This document shows, one piece after another, positions 43,244 to 51,787 of a stretch of 64,000 bases of DNA. This stretch comes from JAFDXJ01 sp038257845. Its GTDB lineage: Bacteria > Bacteroidota > Bacteroidia > Chitinophagales > Chitinophagaceae. The stretch is from NCBI GenBank assembly GCA_038257845.1, contig JBBSQL010000003.1:1-64000 (forward strand). The letters run 5' to 3'. Within the stretch, counting starts at the first letter, position 1, and every line of letters begins with the position of its first letter. Both the position numbers and the translations under genes were made by a program. Below the pieces are notes generated by a model that did no database searches, had not been told where the DNA came from, and was given only the letters and a program-made list of their open reading frames with translations.

Positions 43244-44302
43244 TTAAGCAACGGTTATAGAATTGTCTAAATAAACGTCCTGGACTAAATTCAATAACTC
43301 GATGCCCTCTTTCATGGGTTTCTGGAAAGCTTTTCTGCCCATTATCAAACCCATACCACCCGCACGTTTATTGATGATAGCAGTTTCCACCGCATCATAT
43401 AAATCTCCGGCACCTTTACTTTCACCACCACTATTGATCAGGCCAACTTTACCCATATAACAATTCATCAATTGATAACGGCAAAGATCAATCGGGTTAT
43501 CAGTTGTCAGTTTCTCATACACGGCTTTATTTGTTTTACCAAACTTAATAGTGTTGTATCCGCCATTATTCACCGGTAATTTTTGTTTAATAATATCTGC
43601 CTGGATCGTTACACCCAGGTGATTTGCCTGGCCAGTAAGGTCGGCTGAGGCGCTATAATCAACGCCATCTTTTTTGAAAGCATCATTTCTTAAATAACAC
43701 CACAATATCGTAGCCATACCCAACTCGTGCGCCTGTTCAAAGGCTTCTGAAATTTCTTTCAATTGACGGGTGCTTTCTTCGCTACCCCAATAGATTGTGG
43801 CGCCAACTGCCATGGCACCGAGGTTCCAGGCATTTTTTACAGTGCCGAATAAAGTCTGATCAAATTTATTCGGGCAAGTCAATAATTCATTGTGATTTAA
43901 TTTTACGATAAAAGGAATTTTATGGGCATATTTCCGGCTCAATATTCCGAGTACGCCAAATGTGGAAGCAACACCATTGCTCCCCGCTTCAATCGCTAAT
44001 TTCACGATATTTTCAGGATCAAAATAAATAGGGTTTGGCCCGAAAGCACTGGCTCCGCTATGTTCTATGCCCTGGTCAACCGGCAGGATACTGCAATAAC
44101 CTGTGCCACCAAGTCTGCCATGACTTAACAATTGTTCCATACTGCGCATCACCTGAGTGTTGCGGTTACTAAAAGCCCAGACTTTATCAATATGGTCAAC
44201 AGAAGGTAAAGTCAGCATTGATTTATCAATGGTAGTACACTTGTGATCCAGCAGGTTTGCGCCTTTATCACCCATGATTTGAAGAATCTTTTCATTTGCC
44301 AT
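43244..44302 (-). CDS. fbaB: Class I fructose-bisphosphate aldolase (FbaB/DhnA type)
   Basis: Reversibly cleaves fructose 1,6-bisphosphate by a lysine Schiff base. The start MANEKILQIMGDKG (44302) is preferred: it gives the family length (352 residues), and the promoter lies just upstream, inside the longer open frame. Family blocks are DQGIEHSGASAFGPNPIYFDPEN, PFIVKLNHNELL and the C-terminal INSGGESKGAGDLYDAVETAI. It is flanked by its own promoter and terminator. Confidence 0.93.
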   Translation of the reverse strand: MANEKILQIMGDKGANLLDHKCTTIDKSMLTLPSVDHIDKVWAFSNRNTQVMRSMEQLLSHGRLGGTGYCSILPVDQGIEHSGASAFGPNPIYFDPENIVKLAIEAGSNGVASTFGVLGILSRKYAHKIPFIVKLNHNELLTCPNKFDQTLFGTVKNAWNLGAMAVGATIYWGSEESTRQLKEISEAFEQAHELGMATILWCYLRNDAFKKDGVDYSASADLTGQANHLGVTIQADIIKQKLPVNNGGYNTIKFGKTNKAVYEKLTTDNPIDLCRYQLMNCYMGKVGLINSGGESKGAGDLYDAVETAIINKRAGGMGLIMGRKAFQKPMKEGIELLNLVQDVYLDNSITVA

Positions 44303-44391
44303 AGCGGGAAAATTGATTGAATAAAATGGTTTGTTTATTTTGGAAAAATGGGAAATTCCGAAGATATTTCCCCCGGAAAAATTCCAGGCTG

Positions 44392-44422
44392 CAAATATAA
44401 GGAATCGCCGGATAATGGCCAA
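44392..44422 (-). promoter_or_regulatory. Bacteroidota promoter of fbaB
   Basis: On the minus strand TTG (44422-44420) and TATATTTG (44399-44392) are 20 nt apart. Transcription would start near 44385, giving a leader of about 83 nt before the chosen ATG. This decides the start of fbaB. Confidence 0.82.
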
Positions 44423-44432
44423 TGAAATTGGC

Positions 44433-45236
44433 TTATGTATTCATAGCAGAAACACAATTCTTTTGCAATTGCATGAAGTATTTCGCAGAAACGATCATCC
44501 TGCTGCCATACCAACTGAACATTTCCCCATCAACAAGTATTATTTTTATTCCGGGTAAAAGTTTTTCAAATGCTTCTTTGTGTTTTTCTTTAAAGGGGTA
44601 TGGCTCCGAAGAAAGGAATAGGATTTCTGTTTGCCGCTCAATAATATTTTCCAGGGAAATCTCCGGGTATCGTTTTTCATTTTTAAAAACATTTTGCAAG
44701 CCTGCTTTTTGCAGCATGCTATGAATAAAAGTATCGTCGCCAACGGTCATATATGGTTCTTGCCAGATGAGATAAGTTACTTTATATTTTTTTTCCGGGG
44801 GTGTGATTTGCAAAAAATTTGAATGGATCTTATTGATAAACTTTTGGGCTACTTTTTCCGTGCCGGTAATTTCACCAACTTTAAAAATCATATCAATTGC
44901 TCCTGAAAAATCATCCACATCGCTCAGCCAAACGGGGTACAATTTTTCCAATAATTCAATTTGACCTTTTTCATTTTCCTCTTTATTAGCAATGATTAAA
45001 TCCGGGTTTATTTGTTGTATTTTTTCAGGATGAATATTTTTTGTGCCACCAATAATGGTCTTGCTTTTACATTTGTCTTTTGGATGTACACAAAACTTAG
45101 TGACGCCGGCTATTTGATTTTCCAGGCCAAGGTCAAATAATAATTCCGTGATAGAAGGTACCAGTGAAATAGTTTTTTGCGGAGGAAAAACCGGCAATGT
45201 CACAGTCCTGTTCATTTGATCTGTACAAGTTTTCAT
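44433..45236 (-). CDS. Helical-backbone metal-receptor family (BtuF/FhuD-like) protein without signal peptide
   Basis: A 267-residue class III substrate-binding fold of the type that receives vitamin B12 or ferric siderophores. Landmarks are ISLVPSITELLFDLGLENQIAGVTKFC at the start and PDLIIANKEENEKGQIELLE. The N-terminus (MKTCTDQMNRTVTLPVFPP) has no signal peptide or lipobox, so it would remain cytoplasmic unless the true start is missed. No permease or ATPase gene is adjacent. Similar signal-less homologues exist in Bacteroidota. Confidence 0.8.
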   Translation of the reverse strand: MKTCTDQMNRTVTLPVFPPQKTISLVPSITELLFDLGLENQIAGVTKFCVHPKDKCKSKTIIGGTKNIHPEKIQQINPDLIIANKEENEKGQIELLEKLYPVWLSDVDDFSGAIDMIFKVGEITGTEKVAQKFINKIHSNFLQITPPEKKYKVTYLIWQEPYMTVGDDTFIHSMLQKAGLQNVFKNEKRYPEISLENIIERQTEILFLSSEPYPFKEKHKEAFEKLLPGIKIILVDGEMFSWYGSRMIVSAKYFMQLQKNCVSAMNT

Positions 45237-45255
45237 AAAGATTCTTTGCCAATGT

Positions 45256-47484
45256 TTAAAATGGAATGCCGAGATTAATATAAGGCAATAATTTTTTTGA
45301 CTGGTCGCTATACATGACGCTTAATTCTAAAGGTCCTAAAATAAAATTATATCCCAGTGTGATGGAATAGCCGGATAAAAAATTGCCGGATTTAGTGAGT
45401 TCGGAATTATTAATAAAATCATAAGCCATCACGTTTGCTTTAGCAGTGAAATACAAATTTGTATAAGGATGGTAACGCAGGCCGGACTGCAACATCAGGG
45501 CACTGTTGGTTCTGATAGTTCCTTCATTTAACCCGGCAAAAACTATTTGGTTTGGAAAACTTGCAATAAGGCCGCCAATATAATAATCACCATTAAAAAT
45601 AGATTTGCTATGAAATGAGATGCCCAATTGCATGGTAGTAAGTAAAGTAAATTTTGATATTAACGGTGCATAATTTTTGAAACCGGCTTGTATATGCCAA
45701 TAATCCGAAAACTGGCCTTTCAGTGAATCCTCACTTAAAATAATATTTCCATTATGATAAAAATCAATATCATGGTGCTGGTTATAAATATACCCGGCCT
45801 GTCCGAAAATTTTTGTTCCTTTTTTTGGATAAATAGTATTGCTTAAAGTGTTCAATTTTATAAAGGCATAAGTATTCAAAAAATTGTTATAACCACGCAA
45901 TTCAAATTTTGAGGGAATGTCCGGTTTATAATAATAGGATTGAAAATTTGTACCAATTCCAATCGCATAATTTCTTCTCAAAGTCCAGTGCATATTTACA
46001 TCAGCCGTAAAAGAGTTTTGTTTATAAGTGCCATCTTTTATAAAATTAATATAATTGGTAAAGCTGGTATTTGCAGCTTCAACAGATGCTGCTAAAGTGA
46101 GCGTTTTAAATTTTCCAAAATACTGCAGGTGTTCACCGCGGACACGCAAATTTTCCCCGATGTTCACAGACACAAGGCTTCTCGAATAAGGTGTAAAGAA
46201 ATTTCTCGAAGTGATATTTCCAATAATACTGATGCCATTAAAAGAATTGTAGGAAAGCGCAGCTTTGGCAAATGTGAACGGGTTTTCTTCTATTTCAAAA
46301 ATAATCTTTACGCTACCGTCTTCCAGGGGTTGCAATTCGTAAATGATTTTTTTATAATACCTCGTCCCGAATGCTTTTCGAATATGGCTTGATATATCTT
46401 TTGCTGTATAAAATATATTGGGCAGCATATCTATGCGGTGCAGGAAAAATGCTTCATTTGTTTTTAAAAGTCCATGCACTTCAAATGAAGAGATTTTCAC
46501 CGAATTGACTTTAGGTAATATGGGATAACTTCTTTTATCCGGGCCATAAATTTGGTCCAGTGAATCAGCAAATTTTTTTAATCGCGGATAAATGGAATCG
46601 CCTCTCAGCAAACCTTCATTGACGATACCATCTATTGAGCCAAAACTCCCCATGGTATAATCATCCAGGTGATGTGATATATATATATCGCATAATTTTT
46701 TCTCTTCTTTTGCATCTTTGTCCTCTCTGAAAAAAGCGACCTGCAACAAGACCTGGAATATATTGGTGATCTTTTCCTTCGCTAGTAAGTTGCCGGCCAC
46801 ATTACTTCCGATCACAATATCAGCGCCTTCATTTTTTGCCACACTCACCGGAAAATTATTTACAACACCGCCGTCCACTAACTTCCGGCCATCTATTGAA
46901 ACTGCTGTAAAAACGGAAGGAATGGTCATACTCGCACGCACGGCTTGTATTATTTCTCCGGAATCAAGAATAACACCTTCACCGCTTGAAATATCTGTAG
47001 CCATGGCTGCAAAGCCTCTTTGAAAATGAGCAAAATTTTTAATATTATAAACAGGGAAAAAATACTCACTTAAAGTAAGCCATAGTTCTTCAGATTCCAA
47101 TACGCCACTGGGCAAACGAAAGCCATTATTTTCCCAGGGAAGCTCAATGGCATATTTATCATACTCCGACTTTTCATCAATGGACAAACTTTTCAAAGAA
47201 GCGGCATTGCTGAGTAATAAATCCCAATCTGTTTTTTTGATGAGCTTTAATATGGTGTCTGATGAATAACCGATCGAGTACAAAGCCCCAATTGCAGCGC
47301 CCATGCTGGTTCCACTAACATAGTCAATATGCAGGCCCGCTGAATCAATGGCTTTTAATATGCCGATATGTGCCAAACCTTTTGCGCCGCCACCACTGAG
47401 CGTAAGGCCGAGTTTGGGGCGTTGCTGACTGGATGCAGTGATTGAATAAAGTGTTAATAGTAATAATGGGAAAAACGATTTCAT
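45256..47484 (-). CDS. Patatin-like phospholipase with BamA/Omp85-type barrel
   Basis: An outer-membrane esterase of 742 residues. The start MKSFFPLLLLTLYSITASSQ (47484) gives a clean signal peptide. The patatin domain (about 20-290) has the oxyanion loop LSGGGAKGLAHIG, nucleophile GTSMG and dyad aspartate DGG (KLVDGGVVNNFP). A POTRA-like linker (about 320-420) and a C-terminal beta-barrel (to the last aromatic residue, GIPF) follow. This resembles PlpD-type autotransporters, except that the Bacteroidota form keeps the domains in one chain with a longer linker. It is divergent from hutI. Confidence 0.92.
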   Translation of the reverse strand: MKSFFPLLLLTLYSITASSQQRPKLGLTLSGGGAKGLAHIGILKAIDSAGLHIDYVSGTSMGAAIGALYSIGYSSDTILKLIKKTDWDLLLSNAASLKSLSIDEKSEYDKYAIELPWENNGFRLPSGVLESEELWLTLSEYFFPVYNIKNFAHFQRGFAAMATDISSGEGVILDSGEIIQAVRASMTIPSVFTAVSIDGRKLVDGGVVNNFPVSVAKNEGADIVIGSNVAGNLLAKEKITNIFQVLLQVAFFREDKDAKEEKKLCDIYISHHLDDYTMGSFGSIDGIVNEGLLRGDSIYPRLKKFADSLDQIYGPDKRSYPILPKVNSVKISSFEVHGLLKTNEAFFLHRIDMLPNIFYTAKDISSHIRKAFGTRYYKKIIYELQPLEDGSVKIIFEIEENPFTFAKAALSYNSFNGISIIGNITSRNFFTPYSRSLVSVNIGENLRVRGEHLQYFGKFKTLTLAASVEAANTSFTNYINFIKDGTYKQNSFTADVNMHWTLRRNYAIGIGTNFQSYYYKPDIPSKFELRGYNNFLNTYAFIKLNTLSNTIYPKKGTKIFGQAGYIYNQHHDIDFYHNGNIILSEDSLKGQFSDYWHIQAGFKNYAPLISKFTLLTTMQLGISFHSKSIFNGDYYIGGLIASFPNQIVFAGLNEGTIRTNSALMLQSGLRYHPYTNLYFTAKANVMAYDFINNSELTKSGNFLSGYSITLGYNFILGPLELSVMYSDQSKKLLPYINLGIPF

Positions 47485-47559
47485 AAGTAAGCGCAAATAT
47501 ATTTGAAGATACGCGCAAAAAACACAAAGAAGCTGCAAACGTATTTGTAATATTGCCAA

Positions 47560-48798
47560 ATGAGTACGCAACTGTTCACAAACATAAAATGTCTCGTAAA
47601 CACTAGGGAAGATTCACAAGTTTTAAAAGGAAATAAACTCGCAGAATTGCCGGTAATCAAAAATGCATTTCTTTATATCGAAAATGATAAAATTGCTGAC
47701 TATGGAGAAATGACTTCCATGCCTGAAAAATATTTACAGGCAGAAACGCATGATGCAACCGGGCGATTTATTTTGCCATGTTGGTGTGATAGTCATACCC
47801 ACCTTGTATTTGCGGCAAGCAGGGAAGAAGAGTTTGTGGATAAAATCAAAGGCATTAGTTATGCGGAAATTGCAGCAAAAGGCGGCGGCATTTTAAATTC
47901 TGCAGCAAAACTCAGGGCTATGCCGGAAGATGACTTATTTGAACTTTCATGGCAACGATTAAATGAAGTCATGCGACTTGGAACTGGTGCTATTGAAATA
48001 AAAAGTGGTTATGGCCTGACTGTTGAAAGCGAATTGAAAATGTTGCGTGTTATAAAAAGGCTCAAAGAAAAAGCGCCCATCCCGGTGAAAGCCACATTCC
48101 TCGGTGCACATAGTTTTCCGGAAGAATATAAGAATGATCATAACGGTTATATCCGTTTGATTATTGATGAAATGTTGCCTGCCATTGCCAAAGAAAATTT
48201 AGCTGACTTTATTGATGTCTTTTGTGAAGTGGGTTTTTATTCTGTTGCTGAAACAGAAATGATCTGTAAAGCTGGGATGAAATATGACTTGAAACCAAAA
48301 ATACACGCGAACCAATTGCATGCTTCAGGTGGTGCAGAAGTGGGCGTGAAGCTTGGTGCAATATCTGTAGATCATTTGGAAACGATGAATGATGAAGCAG
48401 TAGAAATGCTTGCTCATTCCACAACGATCGGTACATTGTTGCCTACTGCTGCCTATTTTTTAAGAATGCATTTTCAGCCTGCACGCAGGTTAATTGATGC
48501 TGGTTGCGCCATTGCTTTGGCATCCGATTTTAATCCGGGCACTTCGCCCAGTGGAAATATGAATACGGTTGTTTCCATGAGTTGTATTCAAATGAAAATG
48601 CTCCCGGAAGAAGCCATCAATGCAGCTACAATCAATGGCGCTTATGCTATGGAAACTGCGGATATTACGGGCAGCATTACGAAAGGGAAAAATGCAAATC
48701 TTATTTTAACAAAAACATTGCCCTCACTCGCATATATTCCCTATTCTTTCGGAAATAATTTAATTGAAAAAGTGTTTATCAATGGCAAGCCATTATAA
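47560..48798 (+). CDS. hutI: Imidazolonepropionase (histidine degradation)
   Basis: Opens the ring of imidazolone propionate to N-formimidoyl-glutamate. The 412 residues are an amidohydrolase with metal ligands in CDSHTHLVF, a central KIHANQLHASGG, and SDFNPGTSPSGNM near the C-terminus. It is followed by an antiporter gene (15 nt) and then hutG (15 nt). hutH and hutU are not in the window. Confidence 0.95.
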   Translation: MSTQLFTNIKCLVNTREDSQVLKGNKLAELPVIKNAFLYIENDKIADYGEMTSMPEKYLQAETHDATGRFILPCWCDSHTHLVFAASREEEFVDKIKGISYAEIAAKGGGILNSAAKLRAMPEDDLFELSWQRLNEVMRLGTGAIEIKSGYGLTVESELKMLRVIKRLKEKAPIPVKATFLGAHSFPEEYKNDHNGYIRLIIDEMLPAIAKENLADFIDVFCEVGFYSVAETEMICKAGMKYDLKPKIHANQLHASGGAEVGVKLGAISVDHLETMNDEAVEMLAHSTTIGTLLPTAAYFLRMHFQPARRLIDAGCAIALASDFNPGTSPSGNMNTVVSMSCIQMKMLPEEAINAATINGAYAMETADITGSITKGKNANLILTKTLPSLAYIPYSFGNNLIEKVFINGKPL

Positions 48799-48813
48799 AC
48801 CGGAAATATATAT

Positions 48814-50022
48814 ATGAACGGCTTATCCACGGAAATTATTCTTATTTTAATGGGCGCACTGATCGTGCTTTCCTATTTATTTTCCATGTTATCCAGGGTG
48901 TCAAAAATTCCCTCTGTTCTTTTATTATTGGTCACAGGTATCTTCCTGCGGTACCTGGCTGATTATTTTAAATTCCCATTTATTTTACCCGGAAAAGTCG
49001 TGGAATTATTCGGGGCAATTGGTTTAATAATGATTGTGCTTGAAGCGGGACTTGATTTGCAGCTTGCCAGGAATAAATTTAAATTGATACGCCAGGCTAT
49101 TTTATCGGCCCTGATTATCTTCCTGGTTTCCGCCGCAGTCATTACAGCAATCCTGCATTACTGGCTGCATGAGCCTATCATACATTGCATCATTTACAGT
49201 ATCCCGCTTTCCATTATGAGTAGTTCAATTGTGTTGCCAAGCCTTCATCATTTGAATGAAACAAAAAAAGATTTCCTGGTGTATGAAGCTTCTTTTTCAG
49301 ACATCATCGGCATTCTTATATTCAATTATTTTATTGGGAAAGAAATTTTATCCTCGCTGGCTATTGGAAAATTTTTCCTGGCTATCGTTATTTCAATAAT
49401 ACTATCTGTGGTATTTTCATTATTGTTATTCCTGATTTTGGTAAAATCAAAACTGAATGTAAAAATTTTCCTTGTCTTTGCTTTACTCCTGATTTTGTAT
49501 GAAGGTGGCAAATTGTTATCACTGCCTTCCCTGCTGATCATTTTGGTTTTTGGTTTAATGATGCGCAACTGGAATCTTGTCCGGATTCCTTATTTGCGAA
49601 AGTTTTTTTCTGCGGGTGAAATTGATTCAACCACCACTTTATTGCATTCGGTCACCGCGGAAAGTTCATTCCTCATCCGCACGTTCTTTTTTGTTTTGTT
49701 TGGCTTTACAATTGACCTGCATGTGATTGCTGATAACAATGTGCTGATGATTGGGAGTGCCATTGTTTTGATTTTATTAATAACCCGTTTTTTATATTTG
49801 CGTTTCTTTTTAAAAGAAAGCGTCTATCCCGAAGTTGTATTCATTCCACGTGGCCTGGTAACGATCTTATTATTTTATAAAATTCCGGCGGAGTATAAAT
49901 TGGCAACTTTCAATGATGGAATTCTTTTCTTTGTAATATTGGTGACCAGTTTGATCATGATGATTGGCATGTTGTTTTATAAACCGGGTAACGATGAAAG
50001 CCCCGGTGTGACTGACTTATAA
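48814..50022 (+). CDS. Cation:proton antiporter, CPA family
   Basis: A 402-residue integral membrane protein with about 11-12 helices. The N-terminal LLLVTGIFLRYLADYFKFPF and the central EASFSDIIGILIFNYFIGKEI match the Na+/H+ exchanger (Kef/NhaP) family, and SDIIG holds the conserved acidic site. There is no cytoplasmic TrkA-N domain. It lies between two histidine-degradation genes with 15-nt gaps on both sides. A link to histidine uptake or to ammonia and pH balance during its breakdown is possible (inference). Confidence 0.85.
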   Translation: MNGLSTEIILILMGALIVLSYLFSMLSRVSKIPSVLLLLVTGIFLRYLADYFKFPFILPGKVVELFGAIGLIMIVLEAGLDLQLARNKFKLIRQAILSALIIFLVSAAVITAILHYWLHEPIIHCIIYSIPLSIMSSSIVLPSLHHLNETKKDFLVYEASFSDIIGILIFNYFIGKEILSSLAIGKFFLAIVISIILSVVFSLLLFLILVKSKLNVKIFLVFALLLILYEGGKLLSLPSLLIILVFGLMMRNWNLVRIPYLRKFFSAGEIDSTTTLLHSVTAESSFLIRTFFFVLFGFTIDLHVIADNNVLMIGSAIVLILLITRFLYLRFFLKESVYPEVVFIPRGLVTILLFYKIPAEYKLATFNDGILFFVILVTSLIMMIGMLFYKPGNDESPGVTDL

Positions 50023-50037
50023 AGTTTAATAAAAAAT

Positions 50038-51105
50038 ATGAAGCATTTAAACATTTTCTCGAAGGAAGATATTTTAAACATCACGCATATCCGGCGTTTT
50101 GAAACGAAACTTGGTGAAAAGATCCAGGTAACAGAAAGCGCTGAAAGCATTGAATTGCGTATTCAAAATAGTGATGCGATTTTTGTGATTGCCGGTATCC
50201 CCGAAGATATTGGTATCAAAGGAAATCTTGGCGTTGGCGGCGCTGATACTGCCTGGCAGCCTTTCCTGCAATCTTTTTTAAACACACAAAGCAATGACTT
50301 TTTGAATGGCAATGAAATATTATTATTAGGCCAGTTTGATTTTTCAGAGATCAAAGAACTCATAGAAAAAAACAGTGTAAATTATGAAGAAAAAATAAAA
50401 GCGTATAGACAGGCAACTGCAATTATTGATGATGAAGTGGAACAATTGGTAAGCATCATCACGCGCAACAATAAAATTCCCATCATTATTGGCGGCGGCC
50501 ATAATAATGCGTATGGCTGCATCAAAGGCGCTGCCAAAGGTTTATATCATGCCGGCCTTTTGCCCATAGCCGAAATCAATGCCATCAACCTGGATGCACA
50601 TGCAGATTACAGGCCTTTGGAAGGAAGGCACAGCGGCAATTCTTTTCGCTATGCGGAAGAAGATGGATACCTGGAAAAATATTGCATTGTTGGCTTGCAT
50701 GAAAATTATCTTACTCAAAATATGTGGCTGGATATTGCTAACAATCCTTTTATTGATTTCATCACCTTTGAAGATATTTTTATCCATGAAAAAAGAACTT
50801 TTCGCCAGGCACTTGCACACGCATGCAGTTTTACAGAAATCAATTATTGCGGCATAGAGCTTGACCTGGATAGCATTGAAAATGTCCTCAGCAGTGCTTT
50901 TACACCAGTTGGAATTTCACCAATTCATGCCAGGCAATATGTACAATATATGGCACAAAATTGCACCGTTGCTTACCTGCATATTTGTGAAGGCGCCACG
51001 CATTTGGCAGACAACAGGAAAAGTCCTGCAACAGGCAAACTGATCTCTTATCTCGTAAGTGATTTTATAAAAGCCATGGTTGAAAAACGACATATCAATC
51101 AATAA
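50038..51105 (+). CDS. hutG: Formimidoylglutamase (arginase family)
   Basis: Hydrolyses N-formimidoyl-glutamate to glutamate and formamide. The 355 residues have the binuclear Mn ligands in IIGGGHNNAYG, INLDAHADYR and GIELDLDSIE. The N-terminal 60 residues are an extra region common in Bacteroidota homologues. It continues the hutI-antiporter operon, and tag follows 4 nt later. Confidence 0.92.
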   Translation: MKHLNIFSKEDILNITHIRRFETKLGEKIQVTESAESIELRIQNSDAIFVIAGIPEDIGIKGNLGVGGADTAWQPFLQSFLNTQSNDFLNGNEILLLGQFDFSEIKELIEKNSVNYEEKIKAYRQATAIIDDEVEQLVSIITRNNKIPIIIGGGHNNAYGCIKGAAKGLYHAGLLPIAEINAINLDAHADYRPLEGRHSGNSFRYAEEDGYLEKYCIVGLHENYLTQNMWLDIANNPFIDFITFEDIFIHEKRTFRQALAHACSFTEINYCGIELDLDSIENVLSSAFTPVGISPIHARQYVQYMAQNCTVAYLHICEGATHLADNRKSPATGKLISYLVSDFIKAMVEKRHINQ

Positions 51106-51109
51106 TAAA

Positions 51110-51664
51110 ATGGATGCGCCTGTAAAAAATTATTGCAGTTTTGTGGCATCTTTACCTAAAGAAAATGTACACAGGAAATACCACGATCATGAATATGGTT
51201 TTTCTATACAATCCGATGATGCGTTATTTGAAAGACTGATTTTAGAAATCAACCAGGCTGGATTAAGCTGGGAAACAATTCTTAAAAAGAAAGAAAATTT
51301 TTATAAAGCATACGATGGTTTCAATATCAAAAAAGTTGCTGCCTATAAAGATTCAAAGATCGCTAAGCTCTTAGCGGATCCGGGCATTATTCGAAACAGG
51401 TTGAAAATACACGCGGCCATTTTTAATGCAAATGCAATTGTACAATTGCAAAAAGAATTTGGTTCATTTAAAAACTGGATTGAAAAAAATCATCCACTGG
51501 AAATAAATGAATGGGTGAAATTATTTAAAGTGCATTTTAAATTTACCGGCGGGGAAATCGTGAATGAATTTTTAATGAGTAGTGGTTATTTACCCGGCGC
51601 TCATTCGGCTAGTTGTCCAGTTTATAAAAAAGTATTGAAACAACAACCGGCCTGGCTTTCCTGA
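51110..51664 (+). CDS. tag: DNA-3-methyladenine glycosylase I
   Basis: Removes 3-methyladenine from DNA. The start MDAPVKNYCSFV (51110) avoids overlapping hutG. The helix-hairpin-helix fold is identified by YHDHEYGFSIQSDDALFERLILEINQAGLSWETILKK. Zinc ligands are the N-terminal Cys, the His of KYHDHEYG, and His/Cys in GAHSASC. At 184 residues it is the usual size. It is the last gene of the hut transcript by position, an unrelated passenger. Confidence 0.93.
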   Translation: MDAPVKNYCSFVASLPKENVHRKYHDHEYGFSIQSDDALFERLILEINQAGLSWETILKKKENFYKAYDGFNIKKVAAYKDSKIAKLLADPGIIRNRLKIHAAIFNANAIVQLQKEFGSFKNWIEKNHPLEINEWVKLFKVHFKFTGGEIVNEFLMSSGYLPGAHSASCPVYKKVLKQQPAWLS

Positions 51665-51757
51665 ATTTATTTCTTGCAAAAATTCATTACAAAAAATTTT
51701 ATTCCGGCACGTATTCATATACATGTCAATATTGGAAAAGATTGAATTGAACTTCAA

Positions 51758-51765
51758 TATATTTG
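51758..51765 (+). promoter_or_regulatory. -7 box of nagB
   Basis: TATATTTG predicts transcription from about 51772. The first ATG of the frame (51767) would then lie upstream of the transcript, so translation probably starts at 51788. Confidence 0.65.
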
Positions 51766-51787
51766 CATGATCAACACTATAAATAAT

